The notes under the pieces are model-generated. The model did no database searches, was not told where the DNA came from, and worked only from the letters and a program-made list of their open reading frames with translations. A program made the translations under genes and the position numbers. From assembly GCA_028282925.1 (NCBI GenBank), contig JANQGV010000086.1, forward strand, positions 1 to 32,477: a DNA stretch of 32,477 nucleotides, written 5' to 3'. The DNA comes from Thermodesulfobacteriota bacterium. Its GTDB lineage: Bacteria > Desulfobacterota > WTBG01 > CAIYCZ01 > CAIRTM01. Of the stretch, positions 17,276-23,647 are shown piece by piece (position 1 is the first letter of the stretch; every line of letters starts with the position of its first letter).

Positions 17276-17804
17276 CTTCCGTTGAAAGCTTTTGCTATAG
17301 CCGCCGCCGTAACATCGATTTCCCGCTGTTCCAGCCAGAGCACTTCGGCATACTGCCTGGCAAACTCGTTCAAATCATCGGCAGGAGGTTTGCCGATATA
17401 GTGTTCCACCAGCATTTCCGCCTGCCTGATCCAGTTGCTCTCAATCTCTGCGCTGTGCCGGTCTACAGCTTTTTTACGTCAAAATCCTCGTTCAGCCCTA
17501 TTTCGGTCTGAATGGCATTATTGAGTGCCAGCATACGGGCCGGTTTGTCGTCAAACATCCGTTCAAGTTCTTCACGGCTGGGGTGCACCAGTATGTCGTA
17601 CACCAGGTCTGTTGTGGCTCGTGCCAGCTTCTGTTTTTGCACACCCGCCAGGTAGCGGTTCAGGTCCTGGCGGCCCGGTTTCCTGAAATAATATTTCTGA
17701 CCGTCTTCACCCAGCAGTTCCAGCACCACAATGCCTTTGTCCGTCAGTTCCTGTACTTTTTGCGGCAAACTCGACTTTTTAACCACTGTACTTTCATCTT
17801 TCAT
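17272..17804 (-). CDS. Tail assembly chaperone, -1 frameshift long form (gpGT-like)
   Basis: Reading 17804 to the heptamer at 17469-17475, slipping back one base, then continuing to TAG at 17272-17274 gives 177 aa: 112 from the short form plus 65 new residues. The extension starts AVDRHSAEIESNWIRQAEML and ends AAAIAKAFNGS; it is fully open, helical and has no ribosome-binding site of its own. The -1 frame is closed by TGA just upstream of the slip site. This therefore looks like a programmed extension and not an independent gene. The extension of such proteins normally recruits the tape-measure protein to the tube subunit. Confidence 0.75.
17463..17804 (-). CDS. Phage tail assembly chaperone, short form (gpG-like)
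   Basis: 113 aa, with AAGGAGA before the ATG. The segment YYFRKPGRQDLNRYLAG, then helices ending in IQTEIGLNEDFDVKKL, fits tail-assembly chaperones of contractile- and long-tailed phages, encoded between tube and tape-measure genes. The last codons are GTA AAA AAG CTG TAG, which contain the slippery heptamer A AAA AAG in the correct phase. Such chaperones are classically made in two forms through programmed -1 frameshifting. No tape-measure gene is present downstream, so the gene is likely a relic or has been relocated. Confidence 0.82.
   Translation of the reverse strand: MKDESTVVKKSSLPQKVQELTDKGIVVLELLGEDGQKYYFRKPGRQDLNRYLAGVQKQKLARATTDLVYDILVHPSREELERMFDDKPARMLALNNAIQTEIGLNEDFDVKKL
17469..17475 (-). 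promoter_or_regulatory. Programmed -1 ribosomal frameshift site A AAA AAG
   Basis: The heptamer lies in the zero frame as (GT)A AAA AAG, two codons before the stop. A Shine-Dalgarno-like GAGG ends 10 nt upstream, the spacing known to stimulate slippage in E. coli dnaX. A short stem GCTGT/ACAGC follows directly. The -1 frame downstream is open for 65 codons. Confidence 0.8.
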
Positions 17805-17851
17805 TGTTGTTCTCCTTCACGTTGTTTTAATAGTGTGAGCAGCATTTCCAT
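17801..17851 (-). CDS. 16-codon leader ORF overlapping the chaperone start
   Basis: A short ORF (MEMLLTLLKQREGEQQ) whose TGA stop overlaps the chaperone ATG as ATGA. GGAGG lies about 9 nt before its ATG. The chaperone ribosome site AAGGAGA lies inside it. It could couple translation of the chaperone to upstream reading; the peptide itself need not be functional. Confidence 0.35.
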   Translation of the reverse strand: MEMLLTLLKQREGEQQ

Positions 17852-18000
17852 TCTCTATTCGCCTCCAGGGATATGTTTACCACCGGAACGCATGACAAGT
17901 GCTGCCGTATCATACGCCTGTTTCCAACGGCTACCGGTCAGGCCTCTGGTTAACAGGCTTACATCTCATGTACTGTTTCAGCTTTTGCACATAAAAAAAG
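17805..18000. other. Upstream flank of the chaperone with a startless frame
   Basis: Apart from the 16-codon leader, a minus-strand frame ending at TAG just before it is open for about 36 codons and reads like protein (LTRGLTGSRWKQAYDTAALV) but has no start codon or ribosome site. It may be the remnant of the gene that once preceded the chaperone. Confidence 0.35.
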
Positions 18001-18036
18001 GAGTACAGCGCATCAATTCATTAACGCTGTACCCCT
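18001..18036 (-). terminator. Terminator on the minus strand
   Basis: An 11-bp stem with one mismatch (18001-18011 with 18026-18036) is followed on the minus strand by a T7 run (17994-18000). It lies 40 nt after the stop of the small ORF at 18077 and upstream of the chaperone, so the chaperone/fibre 2 unit would not be read from the toxin-antitoxin side. Confidence 0.75.
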
Positions 18037-18076
18037 GTTGTAATCCCTGCGGGGTGACATTAATACCTGACAAGTG

Positions 18077-18202
18077 TCAAAATAATTTTCTGCCTTTCGC
18101 TACCGCATAAAAATCCTTACGGTATCGAACAACCTTCAAGTAATTTTCATCGCCCTGGGACGAGGTTTTAGGAATCACCTCAAAGAGGTGCTTGAAAAGC
18201 AT
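18077..18202 (-). CDS. Small hypothetical protein or gene remnant
   Basis: 41 codons from ATG 18202 reading MLFKHLFEVIPKTSSQGDEN and ending YAVAKGRKLF, followed by a terminator. The frame is open further upstream to 18307 with protein-like sequence (ERKPVTNQQQKLLL) but no start codon, and no ribosome site precedes the ATG. It may be the 3' end of a truncated gene. Family not recognised. Confidence 0.4.
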   Translation of the reverse strand: MLFKHLFEVIPKTSSQGDENYLKVVRYRKDFYAVAKGRKLF

Positions 18203-18739
18203 TACAAAGCTGCATGCAGCATTGATTAATAAAAGCTTTTGCTGTTGATTCGTTACGGGCTTTCTCTCTCCCCTTCCAATGCCGCCGCGTGCAACCCTAC
18301 GCTCCGCTCAGGATAAACTCATTCAGGAAAAGATAAGGCTTCGACCGTGAGCTCAGCCGAACGGGTCGACATGTTTGAGCCCTGTTCCTCAGGGGCGCGT
18401 TTGTTGGTTTGCCGACTGATATCGTGAAGCGAGGGCATCCCGCCAACGGTTGGACATGTTGCAGTGCGCACTTTCTTTTGCCTCTTTTTTTTGGAGCGTG
18501 CAAAATGTGCAACTCTTATCACCACAGGTGACACGACAAAAAGGTGAAGGCGCCTAGCGTCTTACGAACCTATTCTCCCCGAACCGCCAAAACCATTCGG
18601 TCGAAGATTCCGATTCAGCGGGGTTCGCACGGCCAAAGGCCGCGGGTTTTGAAATGCAACTAACTGATCAAGAAACAAAAAAACTCTTCAGGATGGGATC
18701 TGCACCTGTTTGTTTATACAAAGGAGGGAAATGTGCTCG
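18203..18739. other. Repeat-like intergenic region
   Basis: No supported gene. Long overlapping frames here on the minus strand (ending near 18297-18319) read like the spurious proteins often predicted from dispersed intergenic repeats in Desulfuromonadia-type genomes (ISRQTNKRAPEEQGSN); this is a recollection, not a search. A perfect palindrome GCTGCATGCAGC lies at 18209-18220. The region ends at the toxin gene stop. Confidence 0.45.
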
Positions 18740-19012
18740 TTATTTTTTGAATAAATCGGAGTGAGTACCGGTACGTTCAAAAATAATTTGTTTTTTGTCG
18801 GCTTTGTAGATTACGAGCCAGTCGGCCTCCACGTGACACTCACGGCGTCCTTTGTAATTGCCGACAAGTCTGTGATCGCGATGAAGTGAGTCCAGGGGTT
18901 TGCCCGAGATGAGGGTTTCCGCAATAATTTTAAACTTCTGAAGATTCTTACCCCGTTTCTTGAGACGTTTTAGATCTTTTTCAAACTGTTTCGTATACGC
19001 GGGTGTGCGCAT
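18740..19012 (-). CDS. YafQ-family (RelE superfamily) mRNA endonuclease toxin
   Basis: 90 aa, full length for the family. The YafQ-type residues align with a constant offset of three from E. coli YafQ: His47, His60, Asp64, Trp65, His84 and Phe88 (RRECH, ADWLVIYK, TGTHSDLF). YafQ toxins cut ribosome-bound mRNA. The ATG overlaps the antitoxin stop by one base (TAATG), the usual coupling in type II toxin-antitoxin operons. All catalytic residues are present, so the toxin is probably active. It sits as cargo between the two fibre cassettes. Confidence 0.93.
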   Translation of the reverse strand: MRTPAYTKQFEKDLKRLKKRGKNLQKFKIIAETLISGKPLDSLHRDHRLVGNYKGRRECHVEADWLVIYKADKKQIIFERTGTHSDLFKK

Positions 19013-19272
19013 TAAATACCCAGCTTTTTAAACATGTCATCGGCATCTTTGCAGATAACCACATCACGGCCTTTATCCGTGTCCTGAAACGTTTTTTCAG
19101 TGAGATCACCAGGCACGGCAACGTCAAAGGGAAGTCCTTTATGCAATTTAACCTGGTGATAAAACAGGGTAATTGCCTGCGTGGCGGTAAGGCCCAGTTT
19201 TTTAAAAAGCTTTTCGGCATCGTTTTTAAGCCGGGGCTCGATTCTGGCCCTGACTGTTGCGGATTTATTCAT
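19012..19272 (-). CDS. DinJ/RelB-family antitoxin
   Basis: 86 aa. An N-terminal ribbon-helix-helix (ATVRARIEPRLKNDAEKLF, then LGLTATQAITLF) dimerises and binds operator DNA. The C-terminal part (about 50-86) would wrap the toxin. It is the first gene of the pair, under a good sigma-70 promoter. Autorepression by the antitoxin/toxin complex is expected from the family. Confidence 0.92.
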   Translation of the reverse strand: MNKSATVRARIEPRLKNDAEKLFKKLGLTATQAITLFYHQVKLHKGLPFDVAVPGDLTEKTFQDTDKGRDVVICKDADDMFKKLGI

Positions 19273-19305
19273 GGCTGACCTTTTTAATGAGCATCTTAAA
19301 AACTA

Positions 19306-19334
19306 AATGTAGCACAAATGGGGTACAATTTCAA
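19306..19334 (-). promoter_or_regulatory. Sigma-70 promoter of the toxin-antitoxin operon
   Basis: On the minus strand TTGAAA (19334-19329) and TACATT (19311-19306) are separated by exactly 17 nt, 34 nt upstream of the antitoxin ATG. Confidence 0.75.
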
Positions 19335-19357
19335 GTCATTGCTTAATCCCCTCTTTG

Positions 19358-19648
19358 TCATACATAAATGCTCTCCTGTTCAATGCGCTTTTTCAAAAAA
19401 GGGTTCATCTTCTTCCGAACACGTACAATATCAACCCGTCGGCAAACGATTTTCTCTAAATCTTCCTTGATATGAGCCAACAGAAAGGGATTGGGAGTCT
19501 GCATTGTTACACAAATATCAAGATCGCTGTTCTCGTTTATTTGCCCGCGGGCAAACGAGCCGAAAAACCCCAGTGTAACAATACCGTATTTATCGGAGTG
19601 ACGCTCTTTATAATCACGTAACGTCTTGACCAACTCATTTTTATTCAT
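19358..19648 (-). CDS. Minimal nucleotidyltransferase (MNT/MntA-like)
   Basis: Start at ATG 19648 (GGAGG upstream), giving 96 aa. The pol-beta-type motif GSFARG...SDLDI supplies Gly30-Ser31 and Asp42/Asp44; Asp73 (RVDIVRV) is the likely third metal ligand. MNT proteins usually pair with a HEPN ribonuclease and neutralise it by adding nucleotides. No HEPN gene is seen on either side, so this is an orphan here. It lies just upstream of the toxin-antitoxin pair on the same strand, with that pair's own promoter in between. Confidence 0.88.
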   Translation of the reverse strand: MNKNELVKTLRDYKERHSDKYGIVTLGFFGSFARGQINENSDLDICVTMQTPNPFLLAHIKEDLEKIVCRRVDIVRVRKKMNPFLKKRIEQESIYV

Positions 19649-19841
19649 TGGGATTCCTCCATCAACACTCCCTCGGTTTCCATATGTATAATCATATATA
19701 CTATTAATGCAATTTTGCTGTAAAATCAAGGCATTAGTAAAAACCAGACATGTTTGCACTCCGGGACTTAAAGCACATATCTGCTTCTGAAAAACCACTA
19801 CAAAACACCGGGCCCTCAAAAAGCATTACTGCATTAAAAAA
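19649..19841. other. Spacer upstream of the MNT gene
   Basis: AT-rich DNA with possible promoter sequence for the MNT gene but nothing decisive. An in-frame extension of the MNT frame up to 19819 lacks a ribosome site and was not used. Confidence 0.4.
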
Positions 19842-19883
19842 GCCCTTCCAACCAGGGGCTGCACCACAGGGCCAGAAGGGCTT
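19842..19883 (-). terminator. Terminator downstream of fibre 1 (copy 2)
   Basis: On the minus strand AAGCCCTTC pairs with GAAGGGCTT, followed by T's (19836-19841). Nearly identical to 13853-13894. It lies 85 nt after the fibre 1 stop. Confidence 0.8.
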
Positions 19884-19968
19884 CACCGCATACCGGGCAA
19901 TTATACTATGTATATTTTATTTCATTTATTCCCGGTGCGGATATTTAAAACCTGTTAAGATATACACT

Positions 19969-22818
19969 TTAGCGTTTTGCCAACCTACCGCCCCCTACGT
20001 CGCGAATGTCGGTTTCTAGCATCACTGCTGCCAAATAAAATAACCCACATTGGTTTCCATTTCCATGATCACCGCCATGTATCAGGACATTATATGACGC
20101 ATCGATACCAAAACCATCCCCATATGTTGCATCATCATATGCTGCAACAACATAACGGGGTATAAATACCGACTTCATATCATAGCCTGTACCTTCCTTG
20201 TCCTGCATTGCTGCCACATAGCCTGATCCGCTCGGCATAGTGATATCAATCTGCACATATCCGGTTCCCTGGTCATTAAGCATGGTTAAATTACTGCCGT
20301 TATTTTTAAATCCGTCAATTGAAGTCCATGTGTTGCCCCACAGGTCAAATATACCACGCCACTCCAGGGTACTCGCACCGGTATTCAATAAACTACCACT
20401 AAGCACATTTCCTTGACCGATTTCTCCCTGCACATCCGTTGTTCCGGTTTCTATTAGTATGAGAAACTGAATCGCGCCCATCTCGTAAATATTGAATAGG
20501 TGAAACCCATCAGTATCAGGGTCGGTATTCCAGTCTTCGCACGATGACTTCATTTGCTGATAACTCCGCTGCACCCATGGTACCTGGTTTAATTCCGAAC
20601 CGGCTCTGCCGGAACCGGCATCATGTGCTTCGTAAGCGCCAACATAAAACTGTTCGATTTCAGTGCCGTTATCCATAAAAGCCGGATGCAGTTTAAAACC
20701 ATCTACCTGCTTGTCAGATATCCACCAGCATTTATTTCCGGCCTGGTCTGACCCTGCTTGAGCATTGTCAACCTTATAATAGAACTTGGGTATTTTTACC
20801 ATCTTTTGATTTTTAACTGTTGCATCTGAAACGTTTGTTATTCCACTCCATATCGGATGATTGTCAAAGAAAGCAGCATCGGTCGTAACGTTGTTCCCAT
20901 CCCTGTCAACCCGTTGCCAGGAACCGAATGAGGTCCCCTGATTAACCAATGCAATTCCGATAATTGAGGCAAATGTCGTTGAAGTAGTAAATCTTGTTTC
21001 TGCAGACCATTCCGACCAGTCAAGATTAACTCCCTTGTGCTGCACACGAAAATAGTAGTCATTTTCACCATCTTCAAGAATAGCAGGCGGCACTACATAT
21101 GTTGTCAGGTCGCTGGTTACTTCATTAGTATCATGTAAAGGTGATGTATAATTACCTGTAGCGGTTCTTATCTGCCAGCGGCTCGACTGGTGGAATTCAG
21201 TACACTGAACAAAATCTGCAGGGTGATTGTTTGGGTTTGTTTCAACATCGGCTACCTTTACATACAGCCTTGCTTCGGGCTGCCCGTCGTTGATTCCCCA
21301 TGCCCACTGACCGGTTTCAAGAGTACCCAGGGTTCCTTCAACCATCAAAATATTGTTTTCATACACAGATTCCGGTTTGGCAGGTATATCGGTTTTATTA
21401 TAATAATACTCATTAACAGCTCCGGATGCGGCTGACAACGTCCAGTCACCACTGGTCCCGGTCAGGGAAATCTTGTACCCCGACACGGCGAAAGCACTTG
21501 AAACAAGGGTGGGCTGTTCAGGCACATCCAGGGCATTGGCAACAGGGGCAATATTTACCGGCGTGCTTACATAGGCAAATGAATCAGCGGTTTGAAAGGA
21601 AGTCTCATCCGACCAGTCCGACCAGGCCCCTTCCGTATCTTTCACACACATGCGCCAGTAATATGTTGTTTGGCCGGATACAAGCTTACCCGGAGGAACC
21701 GAATGCGCTCTGCCACCCGGCACTACCTCCTGGGAGTCATATGCAGGACTGGTATAATCACCCTGCACAGTGGTAATCTGAACCCGAAGGGCCTCCTGGG
21801 CCGTGTTTACCACCGATTCATATTTTTCAATTGAAAGTGTCGGCGTTTCTTTAATACCTACTGCCGCAATGCCGGGCACAGCATTCACCGGTTTTTCCGG
21901 CGGGTGATGAGTTCCCTTCAGCCCTGTGTCGGCATGCACTCCAACCATATGATATAACACTACCTGGATTGATGTTGTACCGGCCACAGCCTCAAGCTTC
22001 AGGTTCATATTGTCCCGGGCCGACAGGCGGTACTCCACTTCAATCACACCGGTTTGTCCTTCTACATTACGCCTCCACTCCCAATGAGCTTCCTTCCAGG
22101 TTGTGTTGGCATCATCCTGGTAGTACAATTTCAGGTCGGTATCATTGTTCTCACGGCGGATAATCAGTGCCTTGTCGATATCATCACTACCCAGGTTTAT
22201 CGGACCGCAAAAGTACAGATCCCCGTCCAGGGCAGTTGCATTGCCGTTTTCAATTGTAAAACTGCATCGTTTCAGTCTTGCCCCGCTGAACGCATAAGTC
22301 AGATCGGCTGTTGCACGAAAACGCGTACCGGTTAAAACCTCTGCAACAACAACAGACTCTTTATTCGTACCGTCAAAAATGACATATTCCTGTCCTACAA
22401 CAAGATCTGTTGTGTCATTCACATCTACCGACTCATCACCAACTACGGTCTGGGAAACAATAAGTTCAATATCATCCAGCAGCGTCCAGTTGGGGGTCCA
22501 CAGCTCGGTGGCAAAGCGCAGGTTTCGGTACAGCCAGTCGAGCTTCACCGCTTCGCTCACCGCTATGGCGCTGTCAAGCTCAAGGGCCCCGGTGCGGGCG
22601 TCAAGTGAGGTAACGCTTGAAACGATATCCGAAACTTTGGCAGCCAGACTCGGCTCACCATCACGTGCGTTTTCAAGGTCGGTTTCAACTGCGGTTTGCC
22701 TGCTGTCAAGATCCTGGAAATTATCATCGATTTCCGAATAGCGGTTGTTCCACAAATCAGGCACAGCGCCGGGATTTGTATCGGGGATAGGTGTTATGTT
22801 GTTCTTTGGTAATGTCAT
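19969..22818 (-). CDS. Tail fibre / receptor-binding protein 1 with C-type-lectin-like C-terminus
   Basis: 949 aa, AAGGAGG before the ATG. Paralogue of fibre 2: about 110 nearly identical N-terminal residues with a coiled-coil-like start (EIDDNFQDLDSRQTAVETD), similar fibronectin-III-like middle repeats (YYWRMCVKDTEGAWSDWSDE), and a diverged C-terminal domain. The end (LIHGGDHGNGNQCGLFYLAA...VGGGRLAKR) resembles the variable-region pattern HGG...NG..CGLFYL....VG.RLA of retroelement-diversified C-type-lectin proteins. It probably carries host- or surface-binding specificity for the contractile tail. In transcription order it follows gpI and the short collar protein, the normal site for fibre genes in P2-like phages. 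Confidence 0.9.
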   Translation of the reverse strand: MTLPKNNITPIPDTNPGAVPDLWNNRYSEIDDNFQDLDSRQTAVETDLENARDGEPSLAAKVSDIVSSVTSLDARTGALELDSAIAVSEAVKLDWLYRNLRFATELWTPNWTLLDDIELIVSQTVVGDESVDVNDTTDLVVGQEYVIFDGTNKESVVVAEVLTGTRFRATADLTYAFSGARLKRCSFTIENGNATALDGDLYFCGPINLGSDDIDKALIIRRENNDTDLKLYYQDDANTTWKEAHWEWRRNVEGQTGVIEVEYRLSARDNMNLKLEAVAGTTSIQVVLYHMVGVHADTGLKGTHHPPEKPVNAVPGIAAVGIKETPTLSIEKYESVVNTAQEALRVQITTVQGDYTSPAYDSQEVVPGGRAHSVPPGKLVSGQTTYYWRMCVKDTEGAWSDWSDETSFQTADSFAYVSTPVNIAPVANALDVPEQPTLVSSAFAVSGYKISLTGTSGDWTLSAASGAVNEYYYNKTDIPAKPESVYENNILMVEGTLGTLETGQWAWGINDGQPEARLYVKVADVETNPNNHPADFVQCTEFHQSSRWQIRTATGNYTSPLHDTNEVTSDLTTYVVPPAILEDGENDYYFRVQHKGVNLDWSEWSAETRFTTSTTFASIIGIALVNQGTSFGSWQRVDRDGNNVTTDAAFFDNHPIWSGITNVSDATVKNQKMVKIPKFYYKVDNAQAGSDQAGNKCWWISDKQVDGFKLHPAFMDNGTEIEQFYVGAYEAHDAGSGRAGSELNQVPWVQRSYQQMKSSCEDWNTDPDTDGFHLFNIYEMGAIQFLILIETGTTDVQGEIGQGNVLSGSLLNTGASTLEWRGIFDLWGNTWTSIDGFKNNGSNLTMLNDQGTGYVQIDITMPSGSGYVAAMQDKEGTGYDMKSVFIPRYVVAAYDDATYGDGFGIDASYNVLIHGGDHGNGNQCGLFYLAAVMLETDIRDVGGGRLAKR

Positions 22819-22916
22819 GTGTTCCTCCTTGTTAGCATTGCTTATATAATGATTTTAGCTTTTAGTTTATGTATAAAACAGTAGTTTAACCGACACTCTG
22901 TCTGATCTTGCCACAA

Positions 22917-23049
22917 ACTTGAGGCTGGTGGAGAATGTTCAGATACAAGGCGCGCGAAAATGTGTGGAATGAGGCGTACTTGTTTGTACGCTGCAGTGAC
23001 GCACATTGAGCGCAACGCCGTAGATGGATTTTCTCCGACTGCCTCCTAA
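22917..23049. repeat. Complete palindromic (MITE/REP-like) element
   Basis: About 130 bp. The ends are inverted copies: GAGGCTGGTGGAGAA (22921-22935) against the complement of the right end (GAGGCAGTCGGAGAA), with further pairing of GGCGCGC/GCGTTGCGC arms and an inner perfect hairpin around GCGTAC/GTACGC (22974-22992). Half copies lie at 6731-6783 and 17231-17275. No transposase gene is inside it. It begins exactly at the stop codon of the gene at 23046-23420. Confidence 0.8.
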
Positions 23050-23420
23050 AACAGTATTGAGATACTCACATCATAAAACTCATCCGAATCCTTGATCTTC
23101 TCAGAGAAATTTTTAACACCCACCATCATCGATCCTGAAAAAAGCCCTGCCTCGCTCACGCCAACGCCCACCAGGTCTCCTTCCAGGAGCCTGCCGGTAG
23201 CCTTTACGCTGTAGGCGTCCGGCTGCTCCAGGCCGACTATTTCTTTCGTAATAAGAGGTGTGTTCAAATCGGTCTGGGCCGGGTCCGGCGTTTCGGGACG
23301 CTGCTCTGCTTCGTTCCAGCCGCCGCTGCCGAATTTCATACTGCCGCCTGTCTGCAGCTTGTTATACAAATCTGTTGCAAGCGATGCTCTGAATTCATCG
23401 GTTATCGTTTTATATGCCAT
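23046..23420 (-). CDS. Short tail-collar/fibre N-terminal-like phage protein
   Basis: 124 aa, AAGGAG before the ATG. MKFGSGGWNEAEQRPETPDP, TDLNTPLITKEI and a following strand-rich part with GVGVSEAGLFSG resemble the N-terminal collar domain of phage tail fibre proteins (the 'exogenous stimulus' IREIGLFD-type pattern). It sits between gpI and the large fibre, where gpH-type proteins begin, so it may link fibre to baseplate. It is much shorter than gpH, and its TAG stop coincides with the start of the palindromic element. The gene either ends naturally there or was cut by that insertion. Confidence 0.68.
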   Translation of the reverse strand: MAYKTITDEFRASLATDLYNKLQTGGSMKFGSGGWNEAEQRPETPDPAQTDLNTPLITKEIVGLEQPDAYSVKATGRLLEGDLVGVGVSEAGLFSGSMMVGVKNFSEKIKDSDEFYDVSISILF

Positions 23421-23556
23421 TCAGGTTCACTCCTTTCTTAAAATTTCTGTTTGTTTCCGAATCAGTGGTAATTCTGCCACTTAATCGCATAATCCGGTTG
23501 TACCAGCTTTTACCAAGAGACTTAACTTTCGCCATATTTATTATTTCAAGAGACAT
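23410..23556 (-). CDS. Possible small basic protein
   Basis: 48 codons (MSLEIINMAKVKSLGKSWYN..., ending KKGVNLNGI), overlapping the next gene's start by 11 nt. Rich in Lys/Arg. No good ribosome site; a second ATG lies at codon 8. It could be a real small ORF in the gap between gpI and the collar-like gene, or chance. Confidence 0.25.
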   Translation of the reverse strand: MSLEIINMAKVKSLGKSWYNRIMRLSGRITTDSETNRNFKKGVNLNGI

Positions 23557-23618
23557 CTTCACATCGGGCGCCGTCTCCCGCACGATGTGAAATCTCTTCT
23601 TCTCTGTGTGCTCTGTGT

Positions 23619-23640
23619 CTCGAGCAAAGCGGGTGGTTAA
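23619..23640. repeat. 22-bp dispersed repeat, copy 1 (inverted, 3 mismatches)
   Basis: The complement reads TTAACCACCCGCTTTGCTCGAG, matching the exact 22-bp repeat at 30805-30826 and 32359-32380 at 19 of 22 positions. The adjacent CTCTGTGTGCTCTGTGTCT also recurs near 31020-31040. This is a dispersed intergenic repeat. Confidence 0.65.
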
Positions 23641-23647
23641 TGTTTTC

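Noticed and set aside
18297-18534. Overlapping 71-codon minus-strand ORFs
   Set aside because: They resemble spurious proteins from intergenic repeats, lack ribosome sites and overlap each other in two frames.
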